From assembly GCA_031761405.1 (NCBI GenBank), contig JASEVX010000003.1, positions 116,650,247 to 116,714,246 on the forward strand: a DNA stretch of 64,000 nt, in the 5' to 3' direction. The DNA is from Serripes groenlandicus. Lineage: Eukaryota; Mollusca; Bivalvia; Cardiida; Cardiidae. Shown here in pieces: positions 47,001-62,000 of the stretch (the first letter of the stretch is position 1; each line of letters opens with the position of its first letter). Both the position numbers and the translations under genes were made by a program. Under the pieces are notes generated by a model. That model did no database searches. It was not told where the DNA came from and saw only the letters and a program-made list of their open reading frames with translations.

Positions 47001-50000
47001 TTGAAAACAGGCAAAATATTATCACAATGTTTACTAAAGTCGTCTGCTGCAGATGCGTCAAAATGACTCTATAGGTGGTCTGGTGAGTAAACACATCTGC
47101 AGTAGATGCCTTTTGAAAACATTATGGAAAAGTAGCTCTAATTCAATACCGGTAATTAATCTTTTATTTCTAGAGATTTTCAATATTTTTGCCTAGATGA
47201 TTTCAAAAGTCATCTGCAAGTAGGAAAGATTTAGATAACCCTTTCCCACATACAACAAATCTGAAGCAGATGACTTTGAAAACATAAATTGGAAATTGCT
47301 CCAAATGAAAGGACAATAATTGAATAGAATTGAAAACATGGTGACAAATTGCTCGTTTTGAGCAATTTCTTCTTTTGTCACCATGTTTTCAATATGAAAG
47401 CCGTCTGGTGCAAAGGCGTCTTTATGAGAGAAAGGGATGATGTGAGATATTTACCCCTCCAAGTCCTCAGTTTGTAACAAGTTCTTCAACTGTGAGACTG
47501 TAGTACTGCCGTGTTGTTGTACCAAACGTCCGACACTGTCAACAATTGCGGAAGATTTAGCATCTTTGGCTGTAGTCGGGATAAGAATAAAAATACAAAT
47601 GAGCTGTATAGAGCAATTAGGGATCTTTTTGAATCCCTGTTTTAGCATCATATATTAGTTAATGTAGGGGCAACAATGTATTGATTTATTAACGCTTTCT
47701 CACATTTGACGCATCTGCAGCAGATGACTTTTGAAAACAATGTGACAAAAGGAGAAATTGCTCAAACTGCCACAGTGTTTTCAACTCAATTCAAAATGTA
47801 TACTTTCATTTTTTGAGATTTTCCATATTTTTATGGTTAAAGTGATTGATACTACTTTCAACAGTTTTTCATTCATATGAGTGAACAGGTCTTTTCCCCA
47901 CAATATTTCTCTTATTACTCAACCAAATCCTATGTAGAGGGTACTCAAAAGAATCAACTCACAGAGAGGATATTTTTAAGTACCTTGAGTGTAAAATAAG
48001 GATTTTAGAACATGAAAAATGCCCCTTATAAAGAGCTCTGGGGTAAAGGGTTACTATTTGAATGCTATCCTACCTAAACCAAGTAAGTTCTTCAGTGTAT
48101 TTAATACATTGTGCACCTCTCCCAACTTGGTGAAGATCTGATTCATGCGAGGATAAACACCAGAGACATGGGGTACGTCAAATAAAGTTTGGAAGTGAGA
48201 GACAATGTTCTCCAACACAGCTCGGTTTGGATGCTCTTGTCCGGCCTGTATGGATAAAAGATATCACAACTATATTAGCCTGATGGATTAAACATATCAC
48301 AACTCTTAATAACATTATGGATAAAAGATATCACAACTTCATTAGCCTGATGGATAAAACATACCACAACTCTTTTAACCCTTTCCCTCATACGACAATT
48401 CTGCAGTAGACAACTTTGAACATATTTTGACAAAAAGTAGAAAATCTTTTTAATTGAATGGATAACCTATGACTAAAAGTGGAAAACATTGTTGCAAAAG
48501 GAGAAATTGCTCGTTTTGAGCAATTTCCTCTTTTGTAACTATGTTTTCAAAAAGCCGTCTGCTGCAGAGGTGTCAGAAAGCGTTTATATGAGGGAAAGGG
48601 TTAACATTATGGATAAAATATACCACAACTCTAATAACATTATGAATAAAAGATAACATAACTTTATTGGCCTAATGACCAAGTTTTTGACCTGATATGA
48701 CCCGTATTCGACCTTCGACTAAATATCATCAAGATAAACATTCTGACAAAGTTTCAAGCTGCTAAGGCCAAAAATGTGGTCTCTAGAGTGTTAACAAGAT
48801 TTATTTCAAATTAGGCATAGTGACCTAGTTTTTGACCAGACATGACCCATATATAAACTTGTCCTAGATATCACCAAGACAAACATTCTGACAAAGATTC
48901 TAGCTGCTGAAGCCAAAAAAGTAGTCTCTATGACCTAGTTTCTGACATTATATGACCCATATTCGAACTTGTCCAAAATTTGATTGAGATGTATGTTCTG
49001 ATTAACGTTTATGAAGATTGGATGCAAAATGTTGCCTGAAGAGTGTCAACAAGGCTATTATCGAAGGTGCACAACGCACGGACAATGGACCAAAGGTCAT
49101 CAAACTAGCTCACTTTTAGCACTTCCTGCTCAGGTGAGCTAAAAATGTCAACAGTTCTAAAAGAATATGAAAGAAAAAACACTTACTCTATCTTCTACCC
49201 CATCATCATAGACCAAGTTATCCACAGCCGTAGTAATCTGTGCTACAGTAGGCTCTCCTGTCAATCTTATCTTTAACCAGGGTGCAACCCTGTCTCCTAA
49301 TCTGTTTATAGACAACTGCAGCTCCTGAAACATAATTGTTTGCTGTTCTTTTCTAGTTATGGACAAATTTTGAAACATTTCCAGCAGATGAAAATATTGT
49401 GGAATAAGGAGAAATTCTACAAAATAATTTGCTTTCATTGTCATAAGTCCTTAGATTCAAGGTAAGAACTAGAATTTTCTCTAAAATGTCCTTAATACTC
49501 CCCACCCCACAGCTTTGATGGTATGAAAAAGGTCAAAGATCAAGGGGAGATGTTACTCTGGAACAACTCAACAGATATCAGAGGTCCAGATAGGGAGAAG
49601 TATACAGCTCTTTTACCCACAATATCTCTCATATCCTCCAACCAAACCCTATGATGTGGGTACTCAAAAGAATCGTCTCAATGAGACGATTCTCTTCAGT
49701 ACCCACAACAAAGGGTTAAAGGGTAAAAATAAGGATTTTAGAACATACAAAATTCCCTTTATCTAGAGCTCTGAGATATGATCCACGTGACTTGAACATA
49801 TACAATCCATGATCATCATGTGTATCAAGATTCAATAACCATTTCCCACACACACCAAATCAGCAACAGACCACTTCGAACACATCTTGATACTATGAAA
49901 AATAACTTAAAGGGAATGTTTAATTATTGAAGAGTTGAACACATTGTGGTAAAGGGAGGAATGGCACATTGAGCAATTCCTTACTTTGATACAACATTTT

Positions 50001-53000
50001 CTTAAGGTATCTTCTGCAGGAGGCATCAAAATGCATCTACATGTGGGAAAAAGTTAAATTATCTGAAAAATTTAAGAAGTATTAAATGCCTTACTGACCG
50101 ACCAATCAACAAATGCAATTGTTCCAGTATTATCCTTACACAAATTGATATTAAAACACATCTGTACCTGTAGGCTTTCCTCATCCTGTTTCCAGTTTTC
50201 TACCACTGTCACAATATGGTTCAGTGTATTCGATGATATCTGATTTTTCTTCGGACTGCCCAGTTTGTCTTTTCTCTTATTATCTGACATACTGTTGACA
50301 ATTTCTTGCACCGTTCTACAGAACTGTTTTAAATATAAAATATTTTCCATGAACCCTTTCTGAGCTATTTTTGCATTTCCCATAATCCTTTAACCCTTTC
50401 CCTAATACAACAAGTCTGCAGCAGACGACTTTGAAAACATAGCAGATTTTTTTTGGAAATGTAAATTAAAGTACAATAGAATAGAGTTGAAAATATGGTG
50501 ACAAAAGGAGCAATTTCTTCTTTTGTCACCATGTTTTCAAAAAGCTGTCTGCTGCAGAGGTGTTAGAAAGTGTCTATATGAGGGAACGGGTTAAACTATT
50601 TACTCTTTCAACTTATACATCTGCCCCTAATATGTTTCAGTTATTCCCACATGCAGATGTGTCATGACTTGTACCATAATATTAACAACTTTATTCAATT
50701 ATTAAAAATTCATTAATACATTTAATTTAATTATTAAAAATTCATTAATACATTTAATTTAATTATTAAAAATTCATTAATAAATTTAATTATTAACAAG
50801 AAACCGCTGAAGAAGGTATTGTCGGCAATTTGACCTTGAAAATTGACATACCAAGGTCAAGGTCAAAGTAACAATAGAAATCAATAAAACTTGTTACTGG
50901 TTACCTTCAGGCCAAAAATTCATTAGTAAATTTAATTCAATTCCAACTTAATTTGTTTATTATTTGGCTTGAACAAAAAGTGTTCCTCGTCATTTCATAG
51001 TTACATGTGTAACAAACTATAGTATACAACAAAAACAAAAAAAATGAAAAAAAAATATATACACAAAGAAAAGAGAGAAAAAAACAAACATATAAAAAAA
51101 ATGAGAAAGAAGAAGACGTCCTAGATGTTTTCAAAGTTGTATGCTGCAGAGTTGCCCTATTTTTGCCTAGAATTATTTTCATTTTGCCACAATGTTTTCA
51201 ACTCAATTAAATAATTATACTTTCATTTATATTTAAAGATATTCCAATCATTGCCTAGATTTTTCTCAAGTGTTGTCTTTTGCAAATACATTTAAAAACA
51301 CCTGCATGTTGTAAAGGGGGATTAAAGTTAGAAACATCATAACACAAAAGCTAATGCATGTTGCATTTACCTGTTCATACTTTGACACTTCTTCCATCTC
51401 TTTCAACATTCTTTGTATCCTTGGCAACATTGTTTCTAGGTCCTTGAACTTCAACTCATCACTTAAATCCTGTTGAATAATATTTATTGAGTTTAGTGTA
51501 ATGCCTTTCCCTCATATAGATGCTTTCTGACGCCTCTGCAGCAGACAGCTTTTTCAAAACATAGTGACAAAAGAAGAAATTGCTCAAAACAAGCAATTTC
51601 TCCTATTGCCACAATGATTTCCACTTTAAGTCATAGGTTATCCATTCAATTATAGAGATTTTCTATTTTTTGACAAAATATGTTTAAAGTTTTCTGCTTC
51701 AGAATTGTCCTACCTGGGAGAGGGTTAATGCCTTTTCCAACAGTATATCAGTTTTCCAACCGCTGCAAGTTCACATAACGAGTGTTTTTCCTGGCTTTCT
51801 CTCACAAGAGCTATACACAACATTCTTGCTAGGCAACTGGCTAACTTTTTGGTACATATATACTATTAACCCTTTCCCACATACAACAGATCTGGAGCAG
51901 ACGACAATAATTGAATAAAGTTGAAAACATGGTGACAAAATGAGAAATTGCTGGTTTTGAGCCATTTCTTATTTTGATGCTATGTTTTCAAAAGTAGTCT
52001 GCTGCAAAATCATCAGAAAGCGTTTTATATATCATCTTCAGACATGATCATCTTGGTAATATTCAATGGCCAAATATTCATAAATTTTAATGAGTTACTG
52101 TCAATTTAAAAAAAGAAAGCATTAACAAATTTATATAGATATATTTTGGAAGTTTATTCTATTCGCATTGACTTAAAGCATGTTGCTGTTCCCTAACCTT
52201 CTCTTATTGTGTAACGTTTCCATTTACTATTGGGATTTGCTTCGTTAGATATCCCTTATTGTCAGTCCTTTCTGGCTGTCTGTTTGTTTGTAAAGCGATG
52301 CTCCACAGCCCAAACCGACGGGCCGATTCTGATGAAACTTGGTGAACAGGTGCCATACAGGCTCAGGGTGTGCGTGTTTGAGTTTCGTTGCTAAGGACCC
52401 ACAACCAAGGCAAATCCCACATCGCCTACCGGCTTGTACTAATTATTTATCTTACAAATATCTATTTTCATTTGTCTAAGCCATACTCTTCCACTTTGTA
52501 AATGGCCATAGACAAATTTTGTCGATGTTTGCCTATAAAGGATTAAATTGAATTGATAATTAACCCTTTACCTCATATAGATGCTTTCTGACGCCTCTGC
52601 AGCAGACGGCTTTTTGAAAACATAGTGACAAAAGAAGAAATTGCTTAAAATGAGCAATTTCTCCTTTTGCCACAATGTTTTCCACTTTTTGTCATAGGTT
52701 ATCCATTCAATTAGAGATTTTCTATTTTTTGACAAACTATGTTCAAAGTTGTCTGCTGCAGATTTTGTCGTATGAGGGAAAGGGTTTATAGAGATTTTTC
52801 CTTTTTTTATCTAGTTATTATAATCATGCTGCAGATTTTTTGTACTTGGGAAAGAGTTCACAGTTTACATTTGAAAGTATAATGCAATGCAAAATGTAAG
52901 GCTCATTTCTCGTACCCTGAGATACTGATGACATAAATCTAGCGGCAAATAATCCAGATCTTCGACCCTTGTGCTGAACTTTCTTTTGAGTCTGTATGGA

Positions 53001-56000
53001 TCTGTCTTTAATTTCTCACCTGGAATGCTGTAAAATGTATATGAATAAAGAATGAAGTATACTAGACATAAAGGCAATACTGACAAAATATATATGAATA
53101 CAGAATGAAGTATACTAGACATAAAGTTTTAAACATTTTGGCAAAGGAACATTTTGTCATGATATGCCATCTGCCACAATATTCTCAAAAGTAGTCTACT
53201 GCAGATGCATCAAAATGTGTCTGCAAACAGGAAAGGATTAAAACAAAGAAATACTGTTTATTTATCATATAAACATTATTTTTGTTTTTTTGTTATTAAG
53301 GTCTCTTGTCATTGCTTAAAGTATCCAAGATCCCATTCCCACATGCAGATTTGACACATCTGCAGCAGACCTCCCACGAAAACATTGCGGTCAAAAGATA
53401 AATAAATGTATTTTTCATTTTGAAGAGCTTTAAACATTTCCCACATGCTACAAATCTGCAGCAGATTATTTTTGCTAATTTTAAGCCATTTTCCTTTTAT
53501 ATAATGTTTTCAATAATTATAATTTCATTTAGAGAAATTTTCCGGCCGACATCATGTGCAAAGCAATATACCCCTCTTCTTCGAAGGGGGCATAATAACT
53601 GTTTAATTATTGAAAAGGGCTGCAAATAATACATTGTGACAAAAAAAGAAATTGATAACTAAGAGCAATTTCTCCTCCTGCAACAATGTTTTCAAAGGTC
53701 GTTTGCTGCAGAGCGTCAAAATGCATCTGTAGGTGGGAAAGGAATAACTTTGTTATAAAATCTACCTGATATTGTGTAAGGCAAGCAATTTTTCTAGCTT
53801 CTTCATTCTTAATTGAGCTACTCTATAATCCCTCACTTCTGGCCTGAAAACATATCAAATTAATTAAACATATTCTTTGCTTGATGAACTGGTAATCTGG
53901 TCAACACATTTTTCAAAACATTGTGGGGAAAGTAGAGATTCTGGACAATGTTTCCTTCTAACTTCTCCATTTACCACAAGAAAAAATCTATTATGAAACG
54001 AAACATTCAAATCATCATCCTTTAAATCTTTTCCTTTGCTGTTTTTAAATTTCTTAAAGCAAGAAGTTGAATTCTAAATAATCATTGCTCGGAACATCCC
54101 CTGAAAACTATTTTTTTAGCAACCCCTTTGCGAAAATTAATCTTACTATCACAAGAGTTTTCATTTGCTGTTATGATTCATTTTCATTCCCCAATACCTG
54201 GATATAAGTCCTTTGGGCTGTGATCTTCTTGCGCCAAAATGCGGCATTTTGAATTTAAGTAGAAATTATTAAAATACTTTTGGTTTAGTTACAATTTCTT
54301 ATTTCAAATGGAGTCATGTATTTAAATTAATATATATATACATGTATATATGCAAGTATGTGTATGGGTATATATATACAATTGCTTGTGTATACATGTG
54401 TGTTTATACATATGCATACAAACTTGATTTTAAAGATATTTTAATTACTATTTCTCAACTATTTCATTGTCTTAACCATTTCTGTATGTATATTTGTGAA
54501 TATCAACCATGAGCTGTTTATGCTTAAGTTGAAAATAAAAGATCTGTTCTGTTCTGTTCTGTATCCAATAAATCATTAGCACAATACGAAACATGTAGCC
54601 TAATTTATAAAACAATATTTTTAACTGAACTCTGCAACAAAAATTCTAGCTGCAATTCATAAAATGAAGCACTTTAATATTCGTAAGTTTTCAAAACAGA
54701 CGACATTAATGTTGTGTCAGGTAATTGGTTTGACTCATAAATTCAAATTTAACATATCAAGAGCTTTTTGCCAACTGTTTGCTGCTTTTTTAATAAAACC
54801 ATTTTATGATTAAAATGAACCAAAACACGAAAACCAACCAATTTTTTGAAATTAATGACACTTACAATCAAGTTGCATACATGAACAGTCGGTCTTAGGC
54901 CATAACCATTATTCTGGTGCTTCCAGAATGTAAGTATCACTGGATTGTAAAAAAAAAAAGACCCAGATCAGACTGCACAGTTGGGCAGACATATCTTGTT
55001 ATTCACTGGTCCCATAGTCAAGAAGGTAGGTTTTAGCATAATTTAACCCAAATCATAATCTGTCAATAACATAAAACAAATACAAATATTCTGACAATAG
55101 CACTGATGAACTGGCACAAACAAAATAATTCTATTTGATAAACCCTTTCCCTCATACGACATTTCTGCAGCAGACGACTTGGAACATAGTTTGTTAAAAA
55201 ATAGAAAATCTCCATAATTGAATGGATAACACGTTTTGTGCAATTTCTTCTCTTGTCACTATGTTTTCAAGAAGCCGTCTGCTGCAGAGGCATCAGAAAG
55301 CGTCTATATGAGGGAAAGGGTTAAATTGAAATCTAGCGCAGTATTGTCAAACACACACATAGCAGCACATAACACAGACTTTACAATCTACATACAAACC
55401 CTAATAAGGGATCAGCGATATAACACACCCAATAACAGCTGAGATATCTTTCCTGTGTTTAAAGTCACACATATTTAAAATTAACATTTAATAAACTATT
55501 ATAAACTGGTTTATTAACCTATTGTGAGTTTTACACTATTTTCAACAGTTATTGTATTTCAGTCATATCAATGGGACCAATCAGGATGCATGTTACATGT
55601 ACTTTACTAAATTCAAATTAGAATGTAAGTAAGAGAGGTCGGTGAATACAGCCCCATATGTATTGTTTGCTCTGTTGGTGGCAATGGATCTAAACTTCAG
55701 CATACAGCCTGTACCTGCATAAATATAATTATACTTTCAACTATTGAGATTAATACATCTTTTTTGTGCGCGTATGTTTACAAAGTTGTCTGCGTCACAT
55801 TGTCTTCAGCTCTTATCAATAATTATTTTTATGGACATTTTCCATACATCTTACCTCAATGTTTTCATGGTTGTCTGCTGCAGATGTTTTGTAATTGGGA
55901 AAGGGTTAAATGGCTTCAAAAAGTGGAAAACATTGTGGCAAAAGGAGAAATTGCACGTTTTGTGCAATTTCTTCTTTTGTCACTATATTTTCAAAAAGCC

Positions 56001-59000
56001 GTCTACTGCAGAGGCGTCAGAAAGCGTCTATATGAGGGAAAGGGTTAAAGCCTTGCTTGACCTCCTAACCATACATTGTGTGTACTCAAAAGTGTTGTTT
56101 ATTAAATTGATTTTTTTGAATACCCACATCAAATTATTTGATTTTGATGTTAAGAGGGATATTCTTGTTAAAAGGACGATTATTCTCTATTAAACTTATC
56201 TAGGCCTCCGAATTATATTCAGCAAATATACCTTGCATCAACATCCAATTTGATAATCTCCTTGTCTTCTTCAAGCCTTTTTATATTCTTGTTTAATTCT
56301 TTGATCTGTTTTTCATAGGCCTATGAAAGGTGCAATAAAAAAAGGATTTCAACATTAAATATCAAGCTCATGTGTTATAAGAAGAATAAGATTATTTTGA
56401 AGATAACAAATCTGACAAATAAGGCTGTTTGAAGAAACAACTGTCGCCTTCTAATAATTTACATCATGATTGACAGATTACAAAGAAATGATCCCTTAGT
56501 GTCATCTGTCAGGCAGACACCATTAAAATGTGACATAATATTTACAAAAAGGTCGTCTTTTTTGACAAGATTTTTTTTAAATTTTCACTATATATACATA
56601 TAAGGAAAACAAGCTCCGCACCCCTAGCAGTCATATTTTTTAACTGATTTAAACATTCTTTGTAAAGGGTAACCCAAGGAAAGTTTGTGCCAAATTATTT
56701 TCAAATCGGGCCAGTACTTTTGGACAAAAAGAGTTTTCACTATTTATACATATAGAGAAAACAAGCTCCGCTTGATTTGAACAATCTTAAAAGAGTGTCA
56801 CCCAAGGATTATTTTCAAATTAGGCCAGTACTTTAGGACAAAAAGATATTTTAAGTTTTCACTATACACATATAAGGAAAACAAACTCCACTCCCTGACA
56901 GCCATGTTTTTCTTTGGATCGGAATCATTTGAACATTTTTGGTAGAAGGTAACCCAAAGAACATTTGTGCAAAATATAACAAGAAGATTTTTAAAGTTTT
57001 GGCAATTTTCCCCTTTTCTGATGCCGCAATAACCAAAGTTCTACTTGAAATTAATTCTTTGAACAACTTTAAAAGAGGACCACCTAAGAAATATTCCTGT
57101 GAAGTTATTTTGAAATCAGTCCATTGGTTTAGTAAGAAATTGTTAACAGACGTACGCCAGAGGGTGAGTGATCAAGAAAGCTCACCTCGCACTTCGTGCT
57201 TAGTTAAGCTAAAAAGTTATTCTGTAATCTTTCCACTAACCCTTATGAGATTTTTAAAGTTGGTTGATGTTTCTTGTTCTCTGGGAATGGAATACCTTGA
57301 AGACATGTCATCATCTTCGGACTCATCTGTCTTTTCAAAATCTCCAGTTGGCTTGTAACTATAGAAACAAGTTTGTAACATAGACTCAGATAAGAGACAT
57401 ATTTCATATTCTAATTTTCTTATGTCAGGGTTTAACCTTTTGCTACATTAAGTAAACTTGTAGCAGAAGACTTTGAAATCATTTGGTCAAAAACATTGAA
57501 AATCTCTTAATTAACCCTTTCCCTCATATAGACGCTTTCTGACGCCTCTGCAGCAGACGGCTTTTTCAAAACATAGTGACAAAAGGAGCAAGAGCACCGT
57601 GTACAGCACAGACGCTCGACTGATAAGGAGAAAACAGAAAAAAAAGCTGAGCTGAACAAAAAACCTTAACCGGACGACCACGCCACCGCCAACAAAAAAC
57701 CTTAACCGGACGACCACGCCGCTGCCAACAAAAAACCTTAAGCAGATGACCACGCCGCCGCCAACAAAAAACCTTAACCGGACGACCATGCTGCCGCCAA
57801 CAAAAAACCTTAACCGGACGACGACCCAGGGTCATGACAATAGCTCTCATTTTTTCTAAAGTCGAGCTAAAAATTAGCAATTTCTCCATTTGCCACAATG
57901 TTTTCCACTTTTAGTCATAGGTTATCCATTCAATTTTAGAGATATTCTTTTTTTTGATAAAATATGCTCAAAGTCGTCTGCTGCAGAATTGTTGTATGAG
58001 GGAAGGGGTTAAATAAACACAAAAATATTGGAACATTGTAGAAAATAATGCACATGATAAGCAAATTCTGTTTGCCTCCAGGATTTAAAAAGTTGTCTTC
58101 AAGTGGGTAAGGGATAAATGAGTAATAAAAAGTGATATCGTGAAGCAAAGATATGAGCCGTTCCACGAGAAAACCTATATTGTGGACTCGGCGTAAAGTA
58201 TCAAACCCAGATCAGCCCAAGTATGCCGCGAAGGCCAACCTGGACAGAACATTTTCGCCTCCCATGGAATTTCTGTTTCAGGAATTATTACTCTATAACT
58301 CTATTCACCCGAGACGGAATGTGTCGGCCCTGATCTGGGTCAATACATTACACAGAGTTCATAATGGTGGTTTTCTCGTGGAAAGGCTCATATGTTTTGC
58401 TCCCTCTCATTTAGGACCCGGCAAAAAACCAGTCAATACAATTATAAATCAGAAGCCATCTTTAATAAGAGAAATTTACAATAGCATTTGCATTACTCCA
58501 CTTTAGATTTAAAAGTAGGTATACAAGATATTTAACAATAAAATAAAAATTTGCAAGCTACTTTCCATTCATTTATAGTAAAGCAATGTTCTTTAAAAGA
58601 TATGTTTGCAAATAAAATATTTGTTACATAATTTTATAACTATATTTGTCTTGACTTGATCTTTGCATTATTTTATCATTTTATTCACATATACACATAT
58701 TTTTTTTTTTTTATCTATTACCACAAAGGGTTCAAATGTTTCAGTGTGAAACCTTTTTTTTTAATGTTTTTCCCTAGCTTTTTTGTTTACCTTAACTGCA
58801 CCTCTTTTTGAAGAGTCTGTATCTGTCTCTCGTAAGCATCTATAACATCTAGTAATCTGTAATGATGAACATCTTAACTTAGTATGTACCATTTACCTGG
58901 TACTGTTATCAAAATTAGATAACACATAACGAATGACTAGTTGATCTTTGTTGGTTCCAAATTGGGGATTTTGTCACTTAACCCTTTATCTTTTTCAACA

Positions 59001-62000
59001 CACTTGCAGCAGATCACTTTGAAAACATCTAGGCAACCATACGAACAAGAGCTGTCTGATGAAAGGGTTACAGGTAAAGGGGGTATATGAGGAAAATGTT
59101 GTCATAAGCAACATTATTGCTGACTTTAAGTTATCATGACAAAATCTAAGTACAAGACAGCATGATTGGCTATTTGGCCCTTTGATATTAAAGTCAACAG
59201 TTGTTACTGAGATAGTGGCTTGATAGAATAGTTCTATAAATCAAGTTGGATAAGCCTTGCTTGAATAGCATCTGCTGTTTGTGAGAAAAGGCCTTGCATG
59301 CAAAACTTTAACCAAAATTTCTTACTTCAACAAGGGCCATAAATTATAATGATTCAGTCAGGAGTTACCTAACCTGATTATTTGATTATTTGATACCTTT
59401 AAAGACTATATTGAAGTTTTAAATAAATCTCTGAGTGGTTACTGAAATATGTGCATGAAAGTATCTTGCATGCAAAACTTTAACCAAATTTTCAAAGTCA
59501 AACAAGTGCCAAAATTTGTACTAAATTCATACAAGAGTTATCTAACTTGACTGTCTGAAACCCCTCAAGATATGAATGAAGTTTCAAGTCAATATCATTA
59601 GTGGTAACGGAGATATACCCATGATAGTACCTTGCATGCAAAACTTTAACTAAAGCTGCAACGCCGACGCACAAGTGACTGTAATAGCTCTCCATATTCT
59701 TTGAATAGTTAAGCTAAAAAGGGTCTTAACTTTGTCAAATGTGATCTTAAAGCAAAGATTTTGGTTGCATCGCAACCCTGTTGTCATAAACAAAATAATT
59801 TAAAAGTTTGATGAAGAAATATTCAGAAATGGCCAAGTAATAGCTTAGGTAAACGTTATGTTCTTGTGACAAAATGTGTAAGTACAAAATGGGGCATAAC
59901 TCTACGAATAAAGTTGACAGTGTTATGTGACTTATTGCAGTTGTCTATATTGTCATTAGAAATTCATATGCCCAGTTTGAAGTAAATATGTTTGATGGTA
60001 TAGAAGATATTAGTATATGTAAAAAACGCAGACGCAGGGGCAAGTGCAATAGCCTCCTTATTCTTTGAATAGTCTAGCTAAAAATAAACAAGAGGCCCAA
60101 GATGGCCAGTATCACTCGACTGCAATTAGGCAAACATGTTATCTCCAAACAGTCCCCTAGTGGCCATGTTTTTTGACCAATCACCATGGCTTGGAGGAAT
60201 CTTGAAGAGACTATTCTGTAAAATTATTTGAAAATCAGCCAAATGGTCTGTTTCAGGTTAAAATTACTTTAAAGAGGGAGGCATGTTAAAAAGAAACATT
60301 AATAATTCAATGTAAAAATCAGTGTTCAAAGGAGCATGCGTGTCAATTGCCAATACATGGTTTAGTGTAAGCTTGACAACAATAAGGTATTCCTCCTTTT
60401 TCCACATTTTGTTCACCCTGTGTGTCACGTTAACCCTTTCCCTCATATAGACGCTTTCTGACGCCTCAGCAGCAGATGGCATTTTGAAAACATAGTGACA
60501 AAAGAAGAAATTGCACAAAATACATTCAAAGTCGTCTGCTGCAGAATTGTTGTATGAGGGAAAGGGTTAAAGGACCACTTACTTATCATCCATAGTGTGG
60601 TGAGCCCGGGCTGTTCTCCTTCTAAACTCCTGAAACACAGCACCGACTCGGTCATTACGTTTGTCTTCCTACAATCAAACAATTTCGTCATTCATTATTC
60701 AAAACTTACAAGTAACAATCAGATTATAAACATTTCCCTCTGGGAGATACATTTAGCAGCAGACAATTTTTGGGAAACATTGTTTTTCTTTTAGAAACAA
60801 TGTTTTCAACCATATTATATTTTGAATAACTGAACAATCCTTTATAGAGATTTTTCATATTTTTGCCAAGGTGTTTTTAAATTCGTCTGCTGCAGATTTG
60901 TACCATGAATGCACAAGTTTAACCTTTTCCTCATATAGTCACCTATGACGCCTCTGCAGCAGACGGCTATTTGAAAACATGGCGACAAAAGAAATTGCTC
61001 AAAAAGGTGAAACTGCTCATGATGTTTTCAACTTTATTTAACAATTAAGCAATCTTTCATTGAGATTTTTCTGGTTTTTGTCCCTTTGTTTTCAAAGTCG
61101 CCTACTGATGATTTGTTGTATATGGGAAAGGGCTTAAAAAGCTTTAGTTTGGTTCACAATTATTGTAAATATAAAAGTTTAAAGTTTAACTTTGACATCA
61201 AGGAAGAGTAAAAATTATAGGTTAAAGGGGAAATTATTAATTACTGAGCCATTTCAAATATTTCCCACAATATTTTCAGAGACAAATGGTTGAAATGGTT
61301 GAAATACAGAAGTATTTTCATTTACCTTTCACCAAATATTACAATTTTTAAATTTGTCTGTTTTAACGTCACACATTTTTCGAAAATGAGAAAATGTTCA
61401 TCAAGAGCAATTTCTCTTACTCCCAAACTGTTTTCAAAAGTCTACTGCAGAATTATCAAATATAAGGGACAAAATTAAACCTTTTGCACAAGCGCAAATA
61501 TTTAAAAGCATCTCCCATTATACGACTTTTGAAAACATTGTGGCAAAAGTTGAATGTGGAAATATATATATATTCTGAAATGAAACTTTCATTCTTTAGG
61601 AATTTTAATATTTTTCGCAGAGATGTTATAAAAGTCCTCTGCTGCAGATTTGTTGTTTGTGTTAAAGGGTTGAAATTATATCCAGCAACTACCTGCAAGG
61701 AGAGGTTTTTCAGTTTATCTTTCAATCGGTCAATTTCTTTTTCCTGTTGTTTACATTTATAATCCAAGTCTTTACTTTTGGCAATTATGGCAGTTCTCGT
61801 GTTGTTTACTCTCTCGTTAAAATCATATTCATCATCTTGGGCTCTAGAACAAGGCTCATCCGATTCCATTTCCTTAAAAAGAGATGTAATTAATCTGTTT
61901 CACAAGGTAAACCCCTTTCCCACCTTTTAATGCATCTGCAACAGATGACTTTTGAAAACATTGCGGCAAGTTGAAAAATTATTAATATTTTCATATTAAG

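Noticed and set aside
57511..57898. Repeat protein-like frames (CFVGGGVVVRLRF type, 12-residue period)
   Set aside because: Produced by the 36-bp minisatellite, whose period is a multiple of three; open in several frames and not conserved as protein.
58153..58506. 117-codon open frame on the plus strand
   Set aside because: Lies across a MITE with long inverted repeats and unique flank; no recognisable domain.
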